Source: Leucobacter sp. L43 (lineage in GTDB: Bacteria > Actinomycetota > Actinomycetes > Actinomycetales > Microbacteriaceae). Taken from it: DNA of 64,000 nt. The notes beneath the pieces were generated by a model. The model did no database searches, was not told the DNA's origin, and saw nothing but the letters and a program-made list of their open reading frames with translations. Below are positions 52,152-61,756 of this stretch, one piece after another. Each line of letters opens with the position of its first letter. Position 1 is the first letter of the stretch. The stretch lies in the NCBI RefSeq assembly GCF_016597785.1, contig NZ_JAENJG010000002.1, positions 186,001 through 250,000 on the forward strand. Direction: 5' to 3'. A program made the position numbers and the translations under genes.

Positions 52152-54665
52152 TCAGCGTGCTGGTGCCGCTGCTGTCGAGGCGGGCGCACCGAGTCGCCCG
52201 CGCAGCACCGATCGCGGCATCCAGCGGGCCCTGGCGCGGCGCGCGGGGCCGGCCCCGTCGCGCAGCGCCGCGATGGTCGCGTCGAGATCGCGTTCCATAT
52301 CGGAGCGGCGGTCGGATTCACGACCGGAGTCATCCGCGTCATCCGCGTCATCCGCGTCATCCGAGTCATCCGAGACATCCGAGACGTCAGAGACATCCGC
52401 GCCGTCGCTCGGGGTTTCGCCTCTGGGAGAACCCGCGCCATAGCGCTCGGCCGACATCGCTGCGGCGATCCTGCGCGCCGCGAGAGCCGGCGCTCCGGTG
52501 AGTACCCCCGCGCGCTCCCAGTGCTCGAGCAGAGCGTCCGAGGTCTGCGCGCGCGGGGCAGCAGCCCCGTCGAACGCGTCGAAGCCGAGATCGGAGGCCG
52601 TATCGCGCAGCTCCTCCCATGCAGCTGACGCCGGAGCAGAGGCGCTGCGCATCGCGCGCACTCGGCGTCGTCTGCGCCGGCCCCGCCGAGCGGCGGGAAC
52701 GCTCAGTGCCGCACCGAGGAGCAGCAATGCTCCGGCTGCGGTCGCGAGCATGCTCGGCAGCGTCGCCGGCGCCGCAGGGCTGCTGTCGGTTTCGGCGCCA
52801 GCTGCGGTCGCCTCCGCGGGAGCATCCGGGGCATCCTCGGTCGGTTGGGCGAGATCGGTCGGCTGCTCCGCCGGTGCGGAGGTCGGGTCCGGCGCGTCAC
52901 TCGGATCAGCGCCCGACGCCCCGTCTCCGTCGGCCAGTGCCCCCGCTCCGCCCGGTGTCGGTTCGAAGGCCACCCAACCGAGGTCATCGACGTAGATCTC
53001 CGGCCAGGCATGCAGTTCGCGCCCCAGCACGACCGTCGTCTCGTCGGCCTCCGCGCGGCTCGCGTACCCCACGGCCACGCGGGTCGGTACGCCGAGCTCT
53101 CGAGCCATGACGGCGAAGGTCGCGGCGTAGTGCACGCAGAAGCCCTGTCGCGTCTCCAGAAACTCCGTCATGACGGCATAGGGATCGTCGGGGTCGGCGC
53201 CGGGCTGATACGGCGCGGCCTCGTCGTAGCTGAACGCTCCACTGCGGAACCAGTCCTGAAGCGCCCGGCCGACCGCGATCCGGCTCGTTCGCCCGGCGGC
53301 CACATCAGCGGCCGCCGAGGACACCGCATCGGGAATCCCATCGGGAAGCGCGAGGTAGGGGGTGATCGGTGCGCCGGCCTCCGGGTCCCGGATCAAGGCG
53401 GTTGCGCTCTCCGGCAACGAGGCGAGCCCGTCCGCCGGCAACTGGCCCGCGTCGAGGGGAGCGGCCTCGGCGGTGTAGCGGTACCCGCGCCGGGTGATAT
53501 CGCGTTCGGTCTGCGCCGTGTTGGACGCCGCCGACCACCACCACCGCTCGGCCTGGAACTCGTCTCCGTCACGGCTCGGATGCACGACGGTGGTGGATTG
53601 CGGCAGCGGGAGCCACGAGCTCAGCAGCCCGTCGATGGTGATGGTCACCGTGCGCGCGGGCGCGGGCGGTGCCGAATCCGTAGCGGTCGGCGGCAGCTGC
53701 GCCGGTGACCGCTCCTGGCTCACGTCGGCGCGATTCGCCGCGAGTTCCTGCTGGGGCTGCCACTGCCCGCCGTCGAACTCTGCGAGCGTCGCGAGCGTGA
53801 ACCGCAGCGGCCCAGGCGCCGAGCTCGTGAAACTGAACGCTGGGGCGCTGCTGCGCTCCTGGAGATCCTCCGCCAGCGCGAGCGTCACGTCGGGAACCGT
53901 TCGCGACACGGGTGAGGGGAAGAGCGAGTCGTTCCACACGCGGTCCTGCGTCGCGGGGGTGATGGCCATCGCGCCGACGGCGAGCGCTCCCGCGAGGAGG
54001 CCGGCTCCGATGCCGTGCCACCTCGGTGATCCAGAGCCGACCCACGCGAGGAGGCCCAGCATCAGGAGCGACGCGCTCCACGCGGTGATGCCGATCGAGA
54101 CTCCGGTGACGGCTGCAGGGACGAGGAGCACGAGTGCGACGAGTGCTCCGGCGAGCAGCGGAGATTCGGTCAGTACGAGCAGCAGGGTCGTCGCCCCTGC
54201 GACGAGCAGCACGGTCGCGAGGAGCAGCTCGGTCAGCGGTCCGGAAACGACGAGCGGCGCCGAACCTCCGACGATGCGCACCTGCACCTGCTCGAAGACC
54301 GCGGCAGGTTCGATCCACCAGTCGACGGCCCGGCCGCTGGTGACGAGGAGCGCGGCCCATACTCCAAGGCCGGCTGCGAAGCCGGTCATGCCGGCCAGAG
54401 CGCCGCGCTTCGGCCGCCCGGCCCGCACGGCGCAGGCGGCCGCGATGGTCGCTCCGATGATGCCGACGGCGGACGGCCACCAGGATCCCCAGACGAACAC
54501 GCGGGTGAGCGCCGACAGCGCTACGATCCAGAGCAGCAGCAGCAGGCCTCCGGCGATCCACAACCGAGGCGGCGACATGCGATCGTCTGCCGCGACCGTG
54601 CCAGGCGGGGCCGCACTCCGCCCGGTTGCGGCCGGCCCGCGGCGCGTGCGCCGCAGCGCACTCAT
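52152..54665 (-). CDS. Transglutaminase-like membrane protein (TgpA-like, DUF3488)
   Basis: The 837-aa protein begins with a block of membrane segments (about 30-240), then an extracytoplasmic transglutaminase-like domain with catalytic Cys near 508 (RQGFCVHYAATFAVMARELG) and His near 551 (ELHAWPEIYVDDLGW), a disordered Asp/Pro/Ala-rich linker, one more membrane segment (about 655-680) and a cytoplasmic tail with a DUF4129-like region. An Asp-rich triplet repeat lies in the tail. ATG 54665 overlaps the DUF58 stop as ATGA. It forms the MoxR-DUF58-transglutaminase unit, thought to act in cell-envelope remodelling. Confidence 0.9.
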   Translation of the reverse strand: MSALRRTRRGPAATGRSAAPPGTVAADDRMSPPRLWIAGGLLLLLWIVALSALTRVFVWGSWWPSAVGIIGATIAAACAVRAGRPKRGALAGMTGFAAGLGVWAALLVTSGRAVDWWIEPAAVFEQVQVRIVGGSAPLVVSGPLTELLLATVLLVAGATTLLLVLTESPLLAGALVALVLLVPAAVTGVSIGITAWSASLLMLGLLAWVGSGSPRWHGIGAGLLAGALAVGAMAITPATQDRVWNDSLFPSPVSRTVPDVTLALAEDLQERSSAPAFSFTSSAPGPLRFTLATLAEFDGGQWQPQQELAANRADVSQERSPAQLPPTATDSAPPAPARTVTITIDGLLSSWLPLPQSTTVVHPSRDGDEFQAERWWWSAASNTAQTERDITRRGYRYTAEAAPLDAGQLPADGLASLPESATALIRDPEAGAPITPYLALPDGIPDAVSSAAADVAAGRTSRIAVGRALQDWFRSGAFSYDEAAPYQPGADPDDPYAVMTEFLETRQGFCVHYAATFAVMARELGVPTRVAVGYASRAEADETTVVLGRELHAWPEIYVDDLGWVAFEPTPGGAGALADGDGASGADPSDAPDPTSAPAEQPTDLAQPTEDAPDAPAEATAAGAETDSSPAAPATLPSMLATAAGALLLLGAALSVPAARRGRRRRRRVRAMRSASAPASAAWEELRDTASDLGFDAFDGAAAPRAQTSDALLEHWERAGVLTGAPALAARRIAAAMSAERYGAGSPRGETPSDGADVSDVSDVSDDSDDADDADDADDSGRESDRRSDMERDLDATIAALRDGAGPARRARARWMPRSVLRGRLGAPASTAAAPAR
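52329..52400. repeat. Eight tandem 9-bp units inside the transglutaminase gene
   Basis: Units of the GTCATCCGC type are repeated eight times without interruption: three identical, two GTCATCCGA, then GACATCCGA, GACGTCAGA and GACATCCGC. On the coding strand they encode three-residue repeats of the Asp-Val-Ser and Asp-Asp-Ala kinds, ending in a run of Asp-rich residues. Length changes would stay in frame. Confidence 0.93.
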
Positions 54666-55783
54666 GACGGCTCCCGCACCGGAAGCGCTCGCCAGGCGCC
54701 GGGCAGCGCGCCCTGCGCGGCCCCCACTGTGATGAGCGTGCCGCCGGCCGCAGACATCTCGAGAGCGCGCATGAGCCGGCGGTGCACGATCCCGGTGACC
54801 ACGATCCCGGGGAGCAGCTCCGCCGTCGCCTCGTCTGCGCCGTCGTCGGCCTCGCACCGTGCTGCTGCGAGCGTTCGCAGCAGCACGTCGACGTCTCCGC
54901 TGATCGCGGCAGGCTGCCCCGCGCACCGCACCTCGACGACGTGGCCGGAACGCGCCCAGTGGATGACGATCGCGGCGGCAGCCGAGACGGCGACCTCGAA
55001 CTCTGCATCCGATCGGTAGGCGTCGGCGTCGCAGTCGACGCGGAGCGCCCGCTCGGAGCGTGTCGCAGGCTCGGGGAGGTTCACGAGCCACTCGCCCTGC
55101 CTGGCGCTCTGCTTCCAGTTGATCTGCCGGGAGGCGTCACCACGACGGTACTCGCGGAGCGCGCCTCCGCCGATGCCCCCGTCGCCGATGCCGTTCGCCG
55201 CGGTTCCCGCATCACCGCCGAACGACGCGGTCACCTCGGCTTCGAGCAGCTCGGGGAGCCCCGGGAGGGCGCGGGGCAGGACGGTCGCCGGGGCGACGGC
55301 GTGCGTCTGCGCGTCGAATCGCACGAGGCCCAGGGGGTCCACGATGCCGACGGCGGTCACGCGCACCTCCTGCGGCCCTCGCGCGCTCGCGTGCCAGTCG
55401 AAGACGCCGGCGGCATCGGATCCTCGCACCCACCGCAGTGGCACGGAAGCCTGCCGGCCGGCCGCATCCCACACGAGGCGACCCGACGCCGTCCACGGCA
55501 GCCGGTGGGAGACGGTGGCCGTGCACACCACGATCGAGCCGACGAACGGTGCGGGCTCGTCGAGTCGAACCCGCACGTCGAAGCGAGCGAGCAGACCGCT
55601 GACCAGGGCGCAGGCGAGTGCGACGACGACGAGTGCTGCGAGCAACCAGGCGAGGTACCAGACATCGCGCAGGCCGATCGCGTACCAGCTCGCCCCGAGC
55701 AGACCAGCGCCGAGTGCGCACCCCCAGCCGCGAGGCGTCAGCGTTGCCGACCAGCCCGGGGATTCCGCGCGGCTGTCGCGCAT
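54662..55783 (-). CDS. DUF58 domain-containing protein
   Basis: The 373-aa protein has two membrane segments near the N-terminus (about 20-65) and the DUF58 core LREYRRGDASRQINWKQSARQG then LVNLPEPATRSERALRVDCD. The function of DUF58 is unknown; some members resemble von Willebrand factor A domains. ATG 55783 overlaps the MoxR stop as ATGA, and its own stop overlaps the transglutaminase start in the same way, so the three proteins are made in step. Confidence 0.92.
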   Translation of the reverse strand: MRDSRAESPGWSATLTPRGWGCALGAGLLGASWYAIGLRDVWYLAWLLAALVVVALACALVSGLLARFDVRVRLDEPAPFVGSIVVCTATVSHRLPWTASGRLVWDAAGRQASVPLRWVRGSDAAGVFDWHASARGPQEVRVTAVGIVDPLGLVRFDAQTHAVAPATVLPRALPGLPELLEAEVTASFGGDAGTAANGIGDGGIGGGALREYRRGDASRQINWKQSARQGEWLVNLPEPATRSERALRVDCDADAYRSDAEFEVAVSAAAAIVIHWARSGHVVEVRCAGQPAAISGDVDVLLRTLAAARCEADDGADEATAELLPGIVVTGIVHRRLMRALEMSAAGGTLITVGAAQGALPGAWRALPVREPS

Positions 55784-56775
55784 CACCGGAGCGGGGTTCG
55801 AGCGACGATCTCCTCGACGATCTCGGTCGCGGCCCGTGCGGCCTCGTCGGCGCGGGCGAACCTGCCGCGCGGCACGAGGCGGTGCGAGAGCACCGTCGTC
55901 GCGAGGGCGGCGACATCGTCGGGTGACACGAAGTCGCGCCCGAGCACGGCTGCCCTCGCCCGGCTCATCCGGCTCAGGTGCACGGAGGCGCGCGGGCTGG
56001 CGCCGAGCGCGACGCCGCCGTGGCCGCGCGTCGCATTGATGAGGTCGACGATGTAGGCTCCGACCTCCGCGGAGAGGTGCACGCTGGCGACCGCGCGCTG
56101 CGCGGCTCGCACCTCCTCCACCGATGCGATGGCCGGGACGACGTCGCGGCGATCCTGATCCGACTTCGCGAGCAGCATGCGCAGCTCGGACGCGGGATCG
56201 GGGTACCCGAGCGAGATGCGCGTCATGAAACGGTCGCGTTGCGCCTCCGGGAGCGCGAAGGTCCCCTCCATGTCCTGCGGGTTCTGCGTCGCGACGACGA
56301 CGAAGAGGTCGGGGAGGCGGTGGGTGCTGCCGTCGACCGTCACCGACCGCTCCTCCATGGCTTCGAGCAGCGCGGACTGCGTTTTCGGCGTGGCCCGGTT
56401 CACCTCGTCGCCGATCACGATGTTCGCGAAGATCGGCCCGGGGTGGAACTGGAAGCGACGGCTCTCCTGGTCGTACACCGAGAGGCCGGTCACGTCGGTC
56501 GGGAGCATGTCCGATGTGAACTGGATGCGGCGCGCATCGGCGCTGATGGATCGTGCGAGGGCCGTCGCGAGCGTCGTCTTGCCCACTCCCGGAACGTCTT
56601 CGAGGAGGAGGTGGCCGCCCGCGAAAACGGTGGTGACCACCGTCTCGATCACCCCTCGCTGACCTTGGATGACCTGCGCGAGCGTATCGCCGATGCGCTG
56701 CGCGAGTACGCTCGGAGGCACTGCCTGGGCGGGTGCGGCCGGGACCGGCTCGTGCGACAGTTCGGTCATCGACAT
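55783..56775 (-). CDS. MoxR family AAA+ ATPase
   Basis: The 330-aa ATPase has Walker A EDVPGVGKTTL (59-69), Walker B IVIGDEVNRATPKTQSALLE (117-136), sensor ATQNPQDMEGTFALPEAQRD and the arginine finger region RFMTRISLGYP. MoxR proteins act as chaperones that activate or assemble partner complexes, often with VWA-domain proteins. GAGGGG precedes the ATG at 56775. It is the first gene of the operon with DUF58 and the transglutaminase. Confidence 0.94.
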   Translation of the reverse strand: MSMTELSHEPVPAAPAQAVPPSVLAQRIGDTLAQVIQGQRGVIETVVTTVFAGGHLLLEDVPGVGKTTLATALARSISADARRIQFTSDMLPTDVTGLSVYDQESRRFQFHPGPIFANIVIGDEVNRATPKTQSALLEAMEERSVTVDGSTHRLPDLFVVVATQNPQDMEGTFALPEAQRDRFMTRISLGYPDPASELRMLLAKSDQDRRDVVPAIASVEEVRAAQRAVASVHLSAEVGAYIVDLINATRGHGGVALGASPRASVHLSRMSRARAAVLGRDFVSPDDVAALATTVLSHRLVPRGRFARADEAARAATEIVEEIVARTPLR

Positions 56776-56883
56776 GGCGGCCGCCCCTCTTCAGTCCAGT
56801 GACAGGCAGCTTGCCACACCACCCCGGGAATTGCCGGGTTGCGCGCACTTCGGCTCGCGGGCAGCGGGAGCCGGGGGAGCGGC

Positions 56884-58407
56884 CTAGACGCTGCCGCCGA
56901 GTTCTCCGGTCAATCGTTCGTGCATGGTGCGGCTGTCTGGGTTCATGCCGACGAACTCGACGGCCGCCCCGTACTGCGCGTACTTGGTCTCGATCGCGTC
57001 GAGCGCGGCGACCGTCGACGCATCCCAGACATGCGCTGCGGTCAGGTCGATGACGACGCGCGGGGGGTCACTGTGGTACTCGAAGAGCGTGGTCAGATCG
57101 TTGCTCGACGCGAAGAAGAGCTCGCCCGTGACGGTGTAGTGCGCGATCGCGCCGGCGACACCGTGCTCGTCGCGCAGCTCGCGGCGCACGTCGACCACGC
57201 GCGCGACCCTGCGGGCGAAGAGCACCGAGGCGATCAGTACGCCGCCGATCACGCCGATCGCGAGGTTGTGCGTCGCCACCACCAGCGCGACGGTCGCGAC
57301 CATGACGAGCGTTTCGCTGCGCGGGAGACGGCGCAGCGTGGCCGGCGCGATCGAGTGCCAGTCGAACGCGCCGATCGAGACCATGATCATGACGGCGACG
57401 AGCGCGGCCATCGGAATCAGCGCGACGATGTCGCCGAGCGCCACGATCAGCACGAGCAGGAAGACGCCGGCGAGGAACGTCGAGATGCGGGTGCGCGCGC
57501 CCGATGCCTTGACGTTGATCATCGTCTGCCCGATGACGGCGCAGCCGCCCATGCCGCCGAAGATGCCCGACATCATGTTCGCGACTCCCTGGCCCCAGCT
57601 CTCGCGCGTCTTGTTCGAGTGGGTATCGGTGATCTCGTCCACGAGCTTCGCCGTCATCAGAGACTCCATCAGCCCGACCAGCGCCATCGCGCACGCGAAC
57701 GGGGCGATGATGGTGAAGGTCTCCCACGTCAGCGGAACGTCCGGGATGAAGAGCTCGGGGAGACTCCGCGGCAGTTCGCCCTGGTCGCCGACGGTCGGGA
57801 CGGCGATGCGCGCGGAGACGACGACGACGGTGACGGCGATGACCGCGATCAGCGGCGCCGGCACGACCTTCGTGATCCTCGGGAAGACGACGAGGATCGC
57901 GATGCCGAGCACGACGAGCGGGTAGACGAGCCACGGCACGCCGATGAGGTGGGGCAGCTGCGACATGAAGACGAGGATCGCCAGAGCGTTCACGAACCCC
58001 ACCATCACGCTGCGGGGAATGAAGCGCATGAGCTTCGCGACGCCGCAGGCGGCGAGCACGATCTGGAAGACACCGGCGAGGATGACCGTCGCGATGAACA
58101 TGTCCATGCCGTAGGTGGGAGCCACCGGAGCGATCACGAGCGCCACGGCCCCGGTCGCTGCGGTGACCATCGCCGGCCGGCCGCCCACGAAGGCGATGGT
58201 GATGGCCATGATGAACGAGGAGAAGAGGCCGACCTTCGGGTCGACGCCGGCGATGACCGAGAAAGCGATCGCCTCGGGGATCAGGGCGAGAGCGACGACC
58301 AACCCGGCGAGGGCCTCCCGCGTCAGCAGGCGCGGCGACCGCAGTGCGGTGAGCACCGAGGGATCGGCGCGGTATCGGACGCGGTCGTCAGTCACTGAGC
58401 GGTTCAC
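56884..58407 (-). CDS. SulP family inorganic anion transporter
   Basis: The 507-aa protein has about 12-14 membrane segments with the SulP region [20 protein letters not shown] near the N-terminus and [20 protein letters not shown] in the middle. A C-terminal STAS domain follows (about 405-507, [20 protein letters not shown]). Family members carry sulfate, bicarbonate or dicarboxylates; the substrate is not determined. GTG at 58407 lies 6 nt after TACAGT (complement of 58414-58419), which supports a leaderless start there. It is divergent from otsAB. Confidence 0.9.
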   Translation of the reverse strand: MNRSVTDDRVRYRADPSVLTALRSPRLLTREALAGLVVALALIPEAIAFSVIAGVDPKVGLFSSFIMAITIAFVGGRPAMVTAATGAVALVIAPVAPTYGMDMFIATVILAGVFQIVLAACGVAKLMRFIPRSVMVGFVNALAILVFMSQLPHLIGVPWLVYPLVVLGIAILVVFPRITKVVPAPLIAVIAVTVVVVSARIAVPTVGDQGELPRSLPELFIPDVPLTWETFTIIAPFACAMALVGLMESLMTAKLVDEITDTHSNKTRESWGQGVANMMSGIFGGMGGCAVIGQTMINVKASGARTRISTFLAGVFLLVLIVALGDIVALIPMAALVAVMIMVSIGAFDWHSIAPATLRRLPRSETLVMVATVALVVATHNLAIGVIGGVLIASVLFARRVARVVDVRRELRDEHGVAGAIAHYTVTGELFFASSNDLTTLFEYHSDPPRVVIDLTAAHVWDASTVAALDAIETKYAQYGAAVEFVGMNPDSRTMHERLTGELGGSV

Positions 58408-58524
58408 CCGACCACTGTAATGCCCCGCGGGGTCGGCGGTTTCCATGCCGGCGGAACGCGCGTCAAGGGGGAGCGCGCACGGCGGGCGCTGAGTAGACTT
58501 CGGATGAAGCCGCTGGGAGGTGCG

Positions 58525-60825
58525 ATGACCGGAATGCAGGATTTGACCGGAGGGCGCGAGCTCGTGATGGTGTCGAACCGATTGCCCGTTGACCGGGTGG
58601 TGGCGGCAGACGGGACGACGTCCTGGCGCACGTCGCCGGGCGGTCTCGTGACGGCCGTCGAGCCGATCGTGGAGCAGCTCGGCTGCGTCTGGGTCGGGTG
58701 GGCCGGGAGCGAGGACGAGCACATCGAGCCGTTCGAGATCGGCCGCATGCGGCTCGAGCCCGTCGAGCTCTCGCACGACGATGTCGAGCGCTACTACGAG
58801 GGGTTCTCGAACGGCACCCTGTGGCCGCTGTACCACGACGTGATCGCGCCGCCCGAGTATCACCGTCACTGGTGGGACCGGTACGTCAAGGTCAATCGAC
58901 GCTTCGCCGAGCGCGTGGCCGAGACCGCGGCTCAAGGAGCGGTCGCCTGGATCCACGACTACCAGCTGCAGCTCGTACCGGCCATGCTGCGGGAGCTGCG
59001 CCCCGATCTCACGATCGGGTTCTTCCTCCACATCCCCTTCCCGCCGCGCGGGCTCTTCGAGCAGCTGCCCTGGCGTCGCAGCATCATCCAAGGGCTGCTC
59101 GGGGCGGACGTCATCGGCTTCCAGCGCGTTCCCGACGCGATCAGCTTCCGCACGATCGCCGAGCGCTACACGCACACCCAGGCGCTCGGCAACACGATGG
59201 TGCTCCCGGCCACGCCGGATGCCCCGGGGCGCACGGTGCTCGCGCAGGAGTTCCCCATCTCGATCGATGCAGCGGCGTTCGCCGAGGTGGCGCGGCGCCC
59301 CGAGACGCAGCAGCGCGCTCGTGAGATCAGGGCCGAACTCGGCGACCCGAAGACGGTGATGCTGGGCGTCGATCGGCTCGACTACACGAAAGGCATTCGT
59401 CACCGATTGAAGGCGTTCGACGAGTTGCTCGCCGACGACGAGATCGATGCCTCGAACATCGTGCTCGTGCAGGTGGCGAGCCCGAGCCGCGAGCAGGTCG
59501 ACGCGTACCGTCAGCTGCGCAACGAGGTCGAGCTCACCGTCGGCCGGCTGAACGGCGAGCGAGGCACGATCGGCCACTCTCCGCTCGTGTACCTGCATCG
59601 CGGGTATTCCCGCGAGGAGATGGTGGCGCTGTATCTCGCGGCCGACGTGCTGCTCGTCACGCCGCTGCGCGACGGGATGAACCTCGTGGCGAAGGAGTAC
59701 GTCGCCTGTCGCGAGGACGAGCAGGGCGTGCTCGTCCTGAGCGAGTTCGCGGGCGCCGCCGATGAGCTGAAGGATGCGCTGCTCGTGAATCCGCACGACA
59801 TCGAGGGCTTGAAGGCCGCGTTCCTCCGGGCGACGCACATGCCGCAGGAGGAGCAGCGCCGGCGCATGCAGGGGATGCGGCGCGCAGTGCACGACAACGA
59901 CGTCGAGCACTGGGCCTCCGCGTTCCTCGGGTCGATGACCTCGATCTCCGAGACCCGGGCGACGGCGCAGGCGAATGGCACGGCCGAGGGAGCGACTGGA
60001 CCGGTCTCGCTGGTGCCGCAGGCGTTCGTGCCGCGCAGCGTCGGTGACCGGCTCCGGCGCATCGCGACGGCATCATCATTGCTGGTGGCGACCGACTTCG
60101 ACGGCACGATCGCTCCGATCGTGCCTCGGCCGCAGGACGCGCGGATGCTGCCCAGGGCGCGGCAGGCGCTGGAGATGCTGAGCGCTGCGCCCGGCGTGCG
60201 CGTGGCCCTCCTGACCGGGCGCTCGCTGGGCGGGCTGGCCGACACCGGCACCGGCAGCGAGGGGTGGATCGTCTCCGGGTCCCACGGTTCTGAGCTCACG
60301 GGATTCGATGTCTCAGGAGTCGTCGGGACGAACGGCTCGGGGGAGCCGACCGATGAGGAATCCGATCGACTCGATCGCATCACCCGGCGTTTCGAGCGCG
60401 TGCTCGGGTCCGAGCCCGGCGTGCGCCTCGAGCGCAAGCCGTTCGGCGTCGCCGTGCACACGCGGGAAGTCGCGGACCCAGAGTACGGCCGCGAATTGCT
60501 CGCTGCGGCCGTCGAATTCGGCGTCGCGGAGGGGCTGCACGTGCGTGAGGGCAAGCAGGTCCGCGAGTTCTCGGTACGCGCTTCCGACAAGGGAACGGTG
60601 CTGCAGACCATCCGCGAGGCGCTTCCGCCGGGGCCGGTGCTCTTCATCGGCGACGACGTCACCGATGAAGACGCGTTCGCGGTGCTCGGTCCCGACGATC
60701 TGGGCATCAAAGTCGGCGAGGGGGAGACGGCCGCCACGGGCCGAGTGCCAGACCCGGCTGCCGTCGCGGCGGTGCTCGCGCGCCTCGTCGAGTTGCGCAC
60801 CGGCATCGTCATCGGCTCCGACTGA
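58525..60825 (+). CDS. otsAB: Trehalose-6-phosphate synthase/phosphatase fusion (OtsA-OtsB)
   Basis: The 766-aa bifunctional enzyme makes trehalose from UDP-glucose (or ADP-glucose) and glucose 6-phosphate. The GT20 synthase half (about 10-480) has SNRLPVDR, SPGGLVTAVEP, WIHDYQLQLVP, LGVDRLDYTKGIRHRLKAF and TPLRDGMNLVAKEYVA. The HAD phosphatase half (about 505-766) has DFDGTIAP near 523 and FIGDDVTDEDAF. ATG 58525 is chosen because GGGAGG lies 4 nt upstream and the -10 box TAGACT (58494-58499) predicts a transcript start after the earlier ATG at 58504. Bacteria usually encode the two activities separately. Confidence 0.93.
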   Translation: MTGMQDLTGGRELVMVSNRLPVDRVVAADGTTSWRTSPGGLVTAVEPIVEQLGCVWVGWAGSEDEHIEPFEIGRMRLEPVELSHDDVERYYEGFSNGTLWPLYHDVIAPPEYHRHWWDRYVKVNRRFAERVAETAAQGAVAWIHDYQLQLVPAMLRELRPDLTIGFFLHIPFPPRGLFEQLPWRRSIIQGLLGADVIGFQRVPDAISFRTIAERYTHTQALGNTMVLPATPDAPGRTVLAQEFPISIDAAAFAEVARRPETQQRAREIRAELGDPKTVMLGVDRLDYTKGIRHRLKAFDELLADDEIDASNIVLVQVASPSREQVDAYRQLRNEVELTVGRLNGERGTIGHSPLVYLHRGYSREEMVALYLAADVLLVTPLRDGMNLVAKEYVACREDEQGVLVLSEFAGAADELKDALLVNPHDIEGLKAAFLRATHMPQEEQRRRMQGMRRAVHDNDVEHWASAFLGSMTSISETRATAQANGTAEGATGPVSLVPQAFVPRSVGDRLRRIATASSLLVATDFDGTIAPIVPRPQDARMLPRARQALEMLSAAPGVRVALLTGRSLGGLADTGTGSEGWIVSGSHGSELTGFDVSGVVGTNGSGEPTDEESDRLDRITRRFERVLGSEPGVRLERKPFGVAVHTREVADPEYGRELLAAAVEFGVAEGLHVREGKQVREFSVRASDKGTVLQTIREALPPGPVLFIGDDVTDEDAFAVLGPDDLGIKVGEGETAATGRVPDPAAVAAVLARLVELRTGIVIGSD

Positions 60826-60835
60826 GTCGCCTCTC

Positions 60836-60885
60836 GCCGAGCGCGTGCGAGTACGGCTCGTCTCGGGCCGAGCGCGTGCGAATAC
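60836..60885. repeat. 19-bp direct repeat downstream of otsAB
   Basis: GCCGAGCGCGTGCGAGTAC (60836-60854) recurs at 60867-60885 with one change, a 31-bp period. Both copies lie between the otsAB stop and the promoter of the SRPBCC gene. Confidence 0.75.
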
Positions 60886-60912
60886 TGATGGGCGCCTGCG
60901 AAATCAACCCCG

Positions 60913-60942
60913 CTGACAGCATCGGGCGCCGAGCAATACGCT
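60913..60942 (+). promoter_or_regulatory. Promoter of the SRPBCC gene
   Basis: CTGACA (60913-60918) and TACGCT (60937-60942) are a good -35/-10 pair with 18-nt spacing. The leader is about 55 nt and ends in AGGAG at 60991-60995. Confidence 0.7.
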
Positions 60943-61004
60943 CGTCAGTGAATCGATGATCAACCATGATCGGTTCTTCGACACGACGATAGGAGTGCCC
61001 CGAG

Positions 61005-61478
61005 ATGAATACTGTCAGCAGCGACATCGATATCGACCTTCCCATCCGCACCGTCTACAACCAGTGGACGCAGTTCGAAGACTTCCCGGCATTCATGGGC
61101 GGCGTCGAAGAGGTGAAGCAGGTGGACGAGACCACGTTGAACTGGCGCGTCAAGGTCGCAGGCGTCGAACGCGACTTCCTCGCGAAGATCACGGAGCAGG
61201 TCCCGGACGAGCGCGTCGCGTGGAACAGCATCTCCGGACCGTCGCACGCTGGTGTCGTCACCTTCCATCGACTCGATGAGAACAAGACGCGAGTGCGTCT
61301 GCAGCTCGACTGGGAGCCAGAGGGCTTCGTCGAGCACGCAGGCGCTGCACTGCAGCTCGACGACGCTCAGGTCGGCAAAGACCTGAAGGAATTCGCCCGT
61401 CTGCTCGAATCGAATGGATTCGAATCGGGTGCGTGGCGCGGCTCGGTCGCTCGACCGAGCGACGGCACGGCCGTCTGA
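61005..61478 (+). CDS. SRPBCC family protein (polyketide cyclase/dehydrase-like)
   Basis: The 157-aa protein has the START/Bet v1-like fold signature of the cyclase/dehydrase group: DIDLPIRTVYNQWTQFEDFP then AFMGGVEEV, WRVKVAGVERDFLAKITEQV, VAWNSISGPSHAGVVTFHRL, and a C-terminal helix (KDLKEFARLLES). It may bind a hydrophobic ligand; no catalytic role is evident. AGGAG precedes the ATG. The genes after it on the same strand are closely spaced, so it may lead an operon ending with topoisomerase IB. Confidence 0.88.
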   Translation: MNTVSSDIDIDLPIRTVYNQWTQFEDFPAFMGGVEEVKQVDETTLNWRVKVAGVERDFLAKITEQVPDERVAWNSISGPSHAGVVTFHRLDENKTRVRLQLDWEPEGFVEHAGAALQLDDAQVGKDLKEFARLLESNGFESGAWRGSVARPSDGTAV

Positions 61479-61520
61479 GCCCGCACCGCAGCACAGCACC
61501 ACCGAAGGAAGGGGACGGCC

Positions 61521-61754
61521 ATGGCCGAAATCTGGGAGCCAACGGATGAGATCGACGGGGACGAGGACCTCACGGTGACCGATCACCGCGATGAGGATCG
61601 CCCGCTCGTGTCGGCAGATGACGAGCAAGCGGTGGAGGTGACGACCGACGATCCCCGAGAAGCGCTCGAAGAACTCGGCGAGGATGTCGCATCCTCTCCC
61701 GCGCGTCGCGCGGAAGACACCGAGACCGACCTCGACGCCGGAGAGGCCGTCTGA
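61521..61754 (+). CDS. Small acidic hypothetical protein
   Basis: I do not recognise this 77-aa protein. It is extremely acidic (many Asp and Glu, few Lys), lacks Cys and hydrophobic stretches, and is probably disordered. GAAGGAAGGGG lies just upstream of the ATG, a strong ribosome site. It lies 42 nt after the SRPBCC gene and its stop is followed after 2 nt by the YbdK-like gene, so it is likely translated and part of the same unit. Confidence 0.72.
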   Translation: MAEIWEPTDEIDGDEDLTVTDHRDEDRPLVSADDEQAVEVTTDDPREALEELGEDVASSPARRAEDTETDLDAGEAV

Positions 61755-61756
61755 GC

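Noticed and set aside
52152-55091. Reading the transglutaminase gene from a much earlier start (979 codons)
   Set aside because: The extra N-terminal residues lie inside the DUF58 gene, are Arg/Ala-rich, and would hide the ATGA coupling at 54662-54665.
56884-59910. A 1008-codon frame that would extend the SulP transporter upstream
   Set aside because: The upstream half is antisense to otsAB; the true protein begins at GTG 58407 just before its first membrane segment and behind a TACAGT box.
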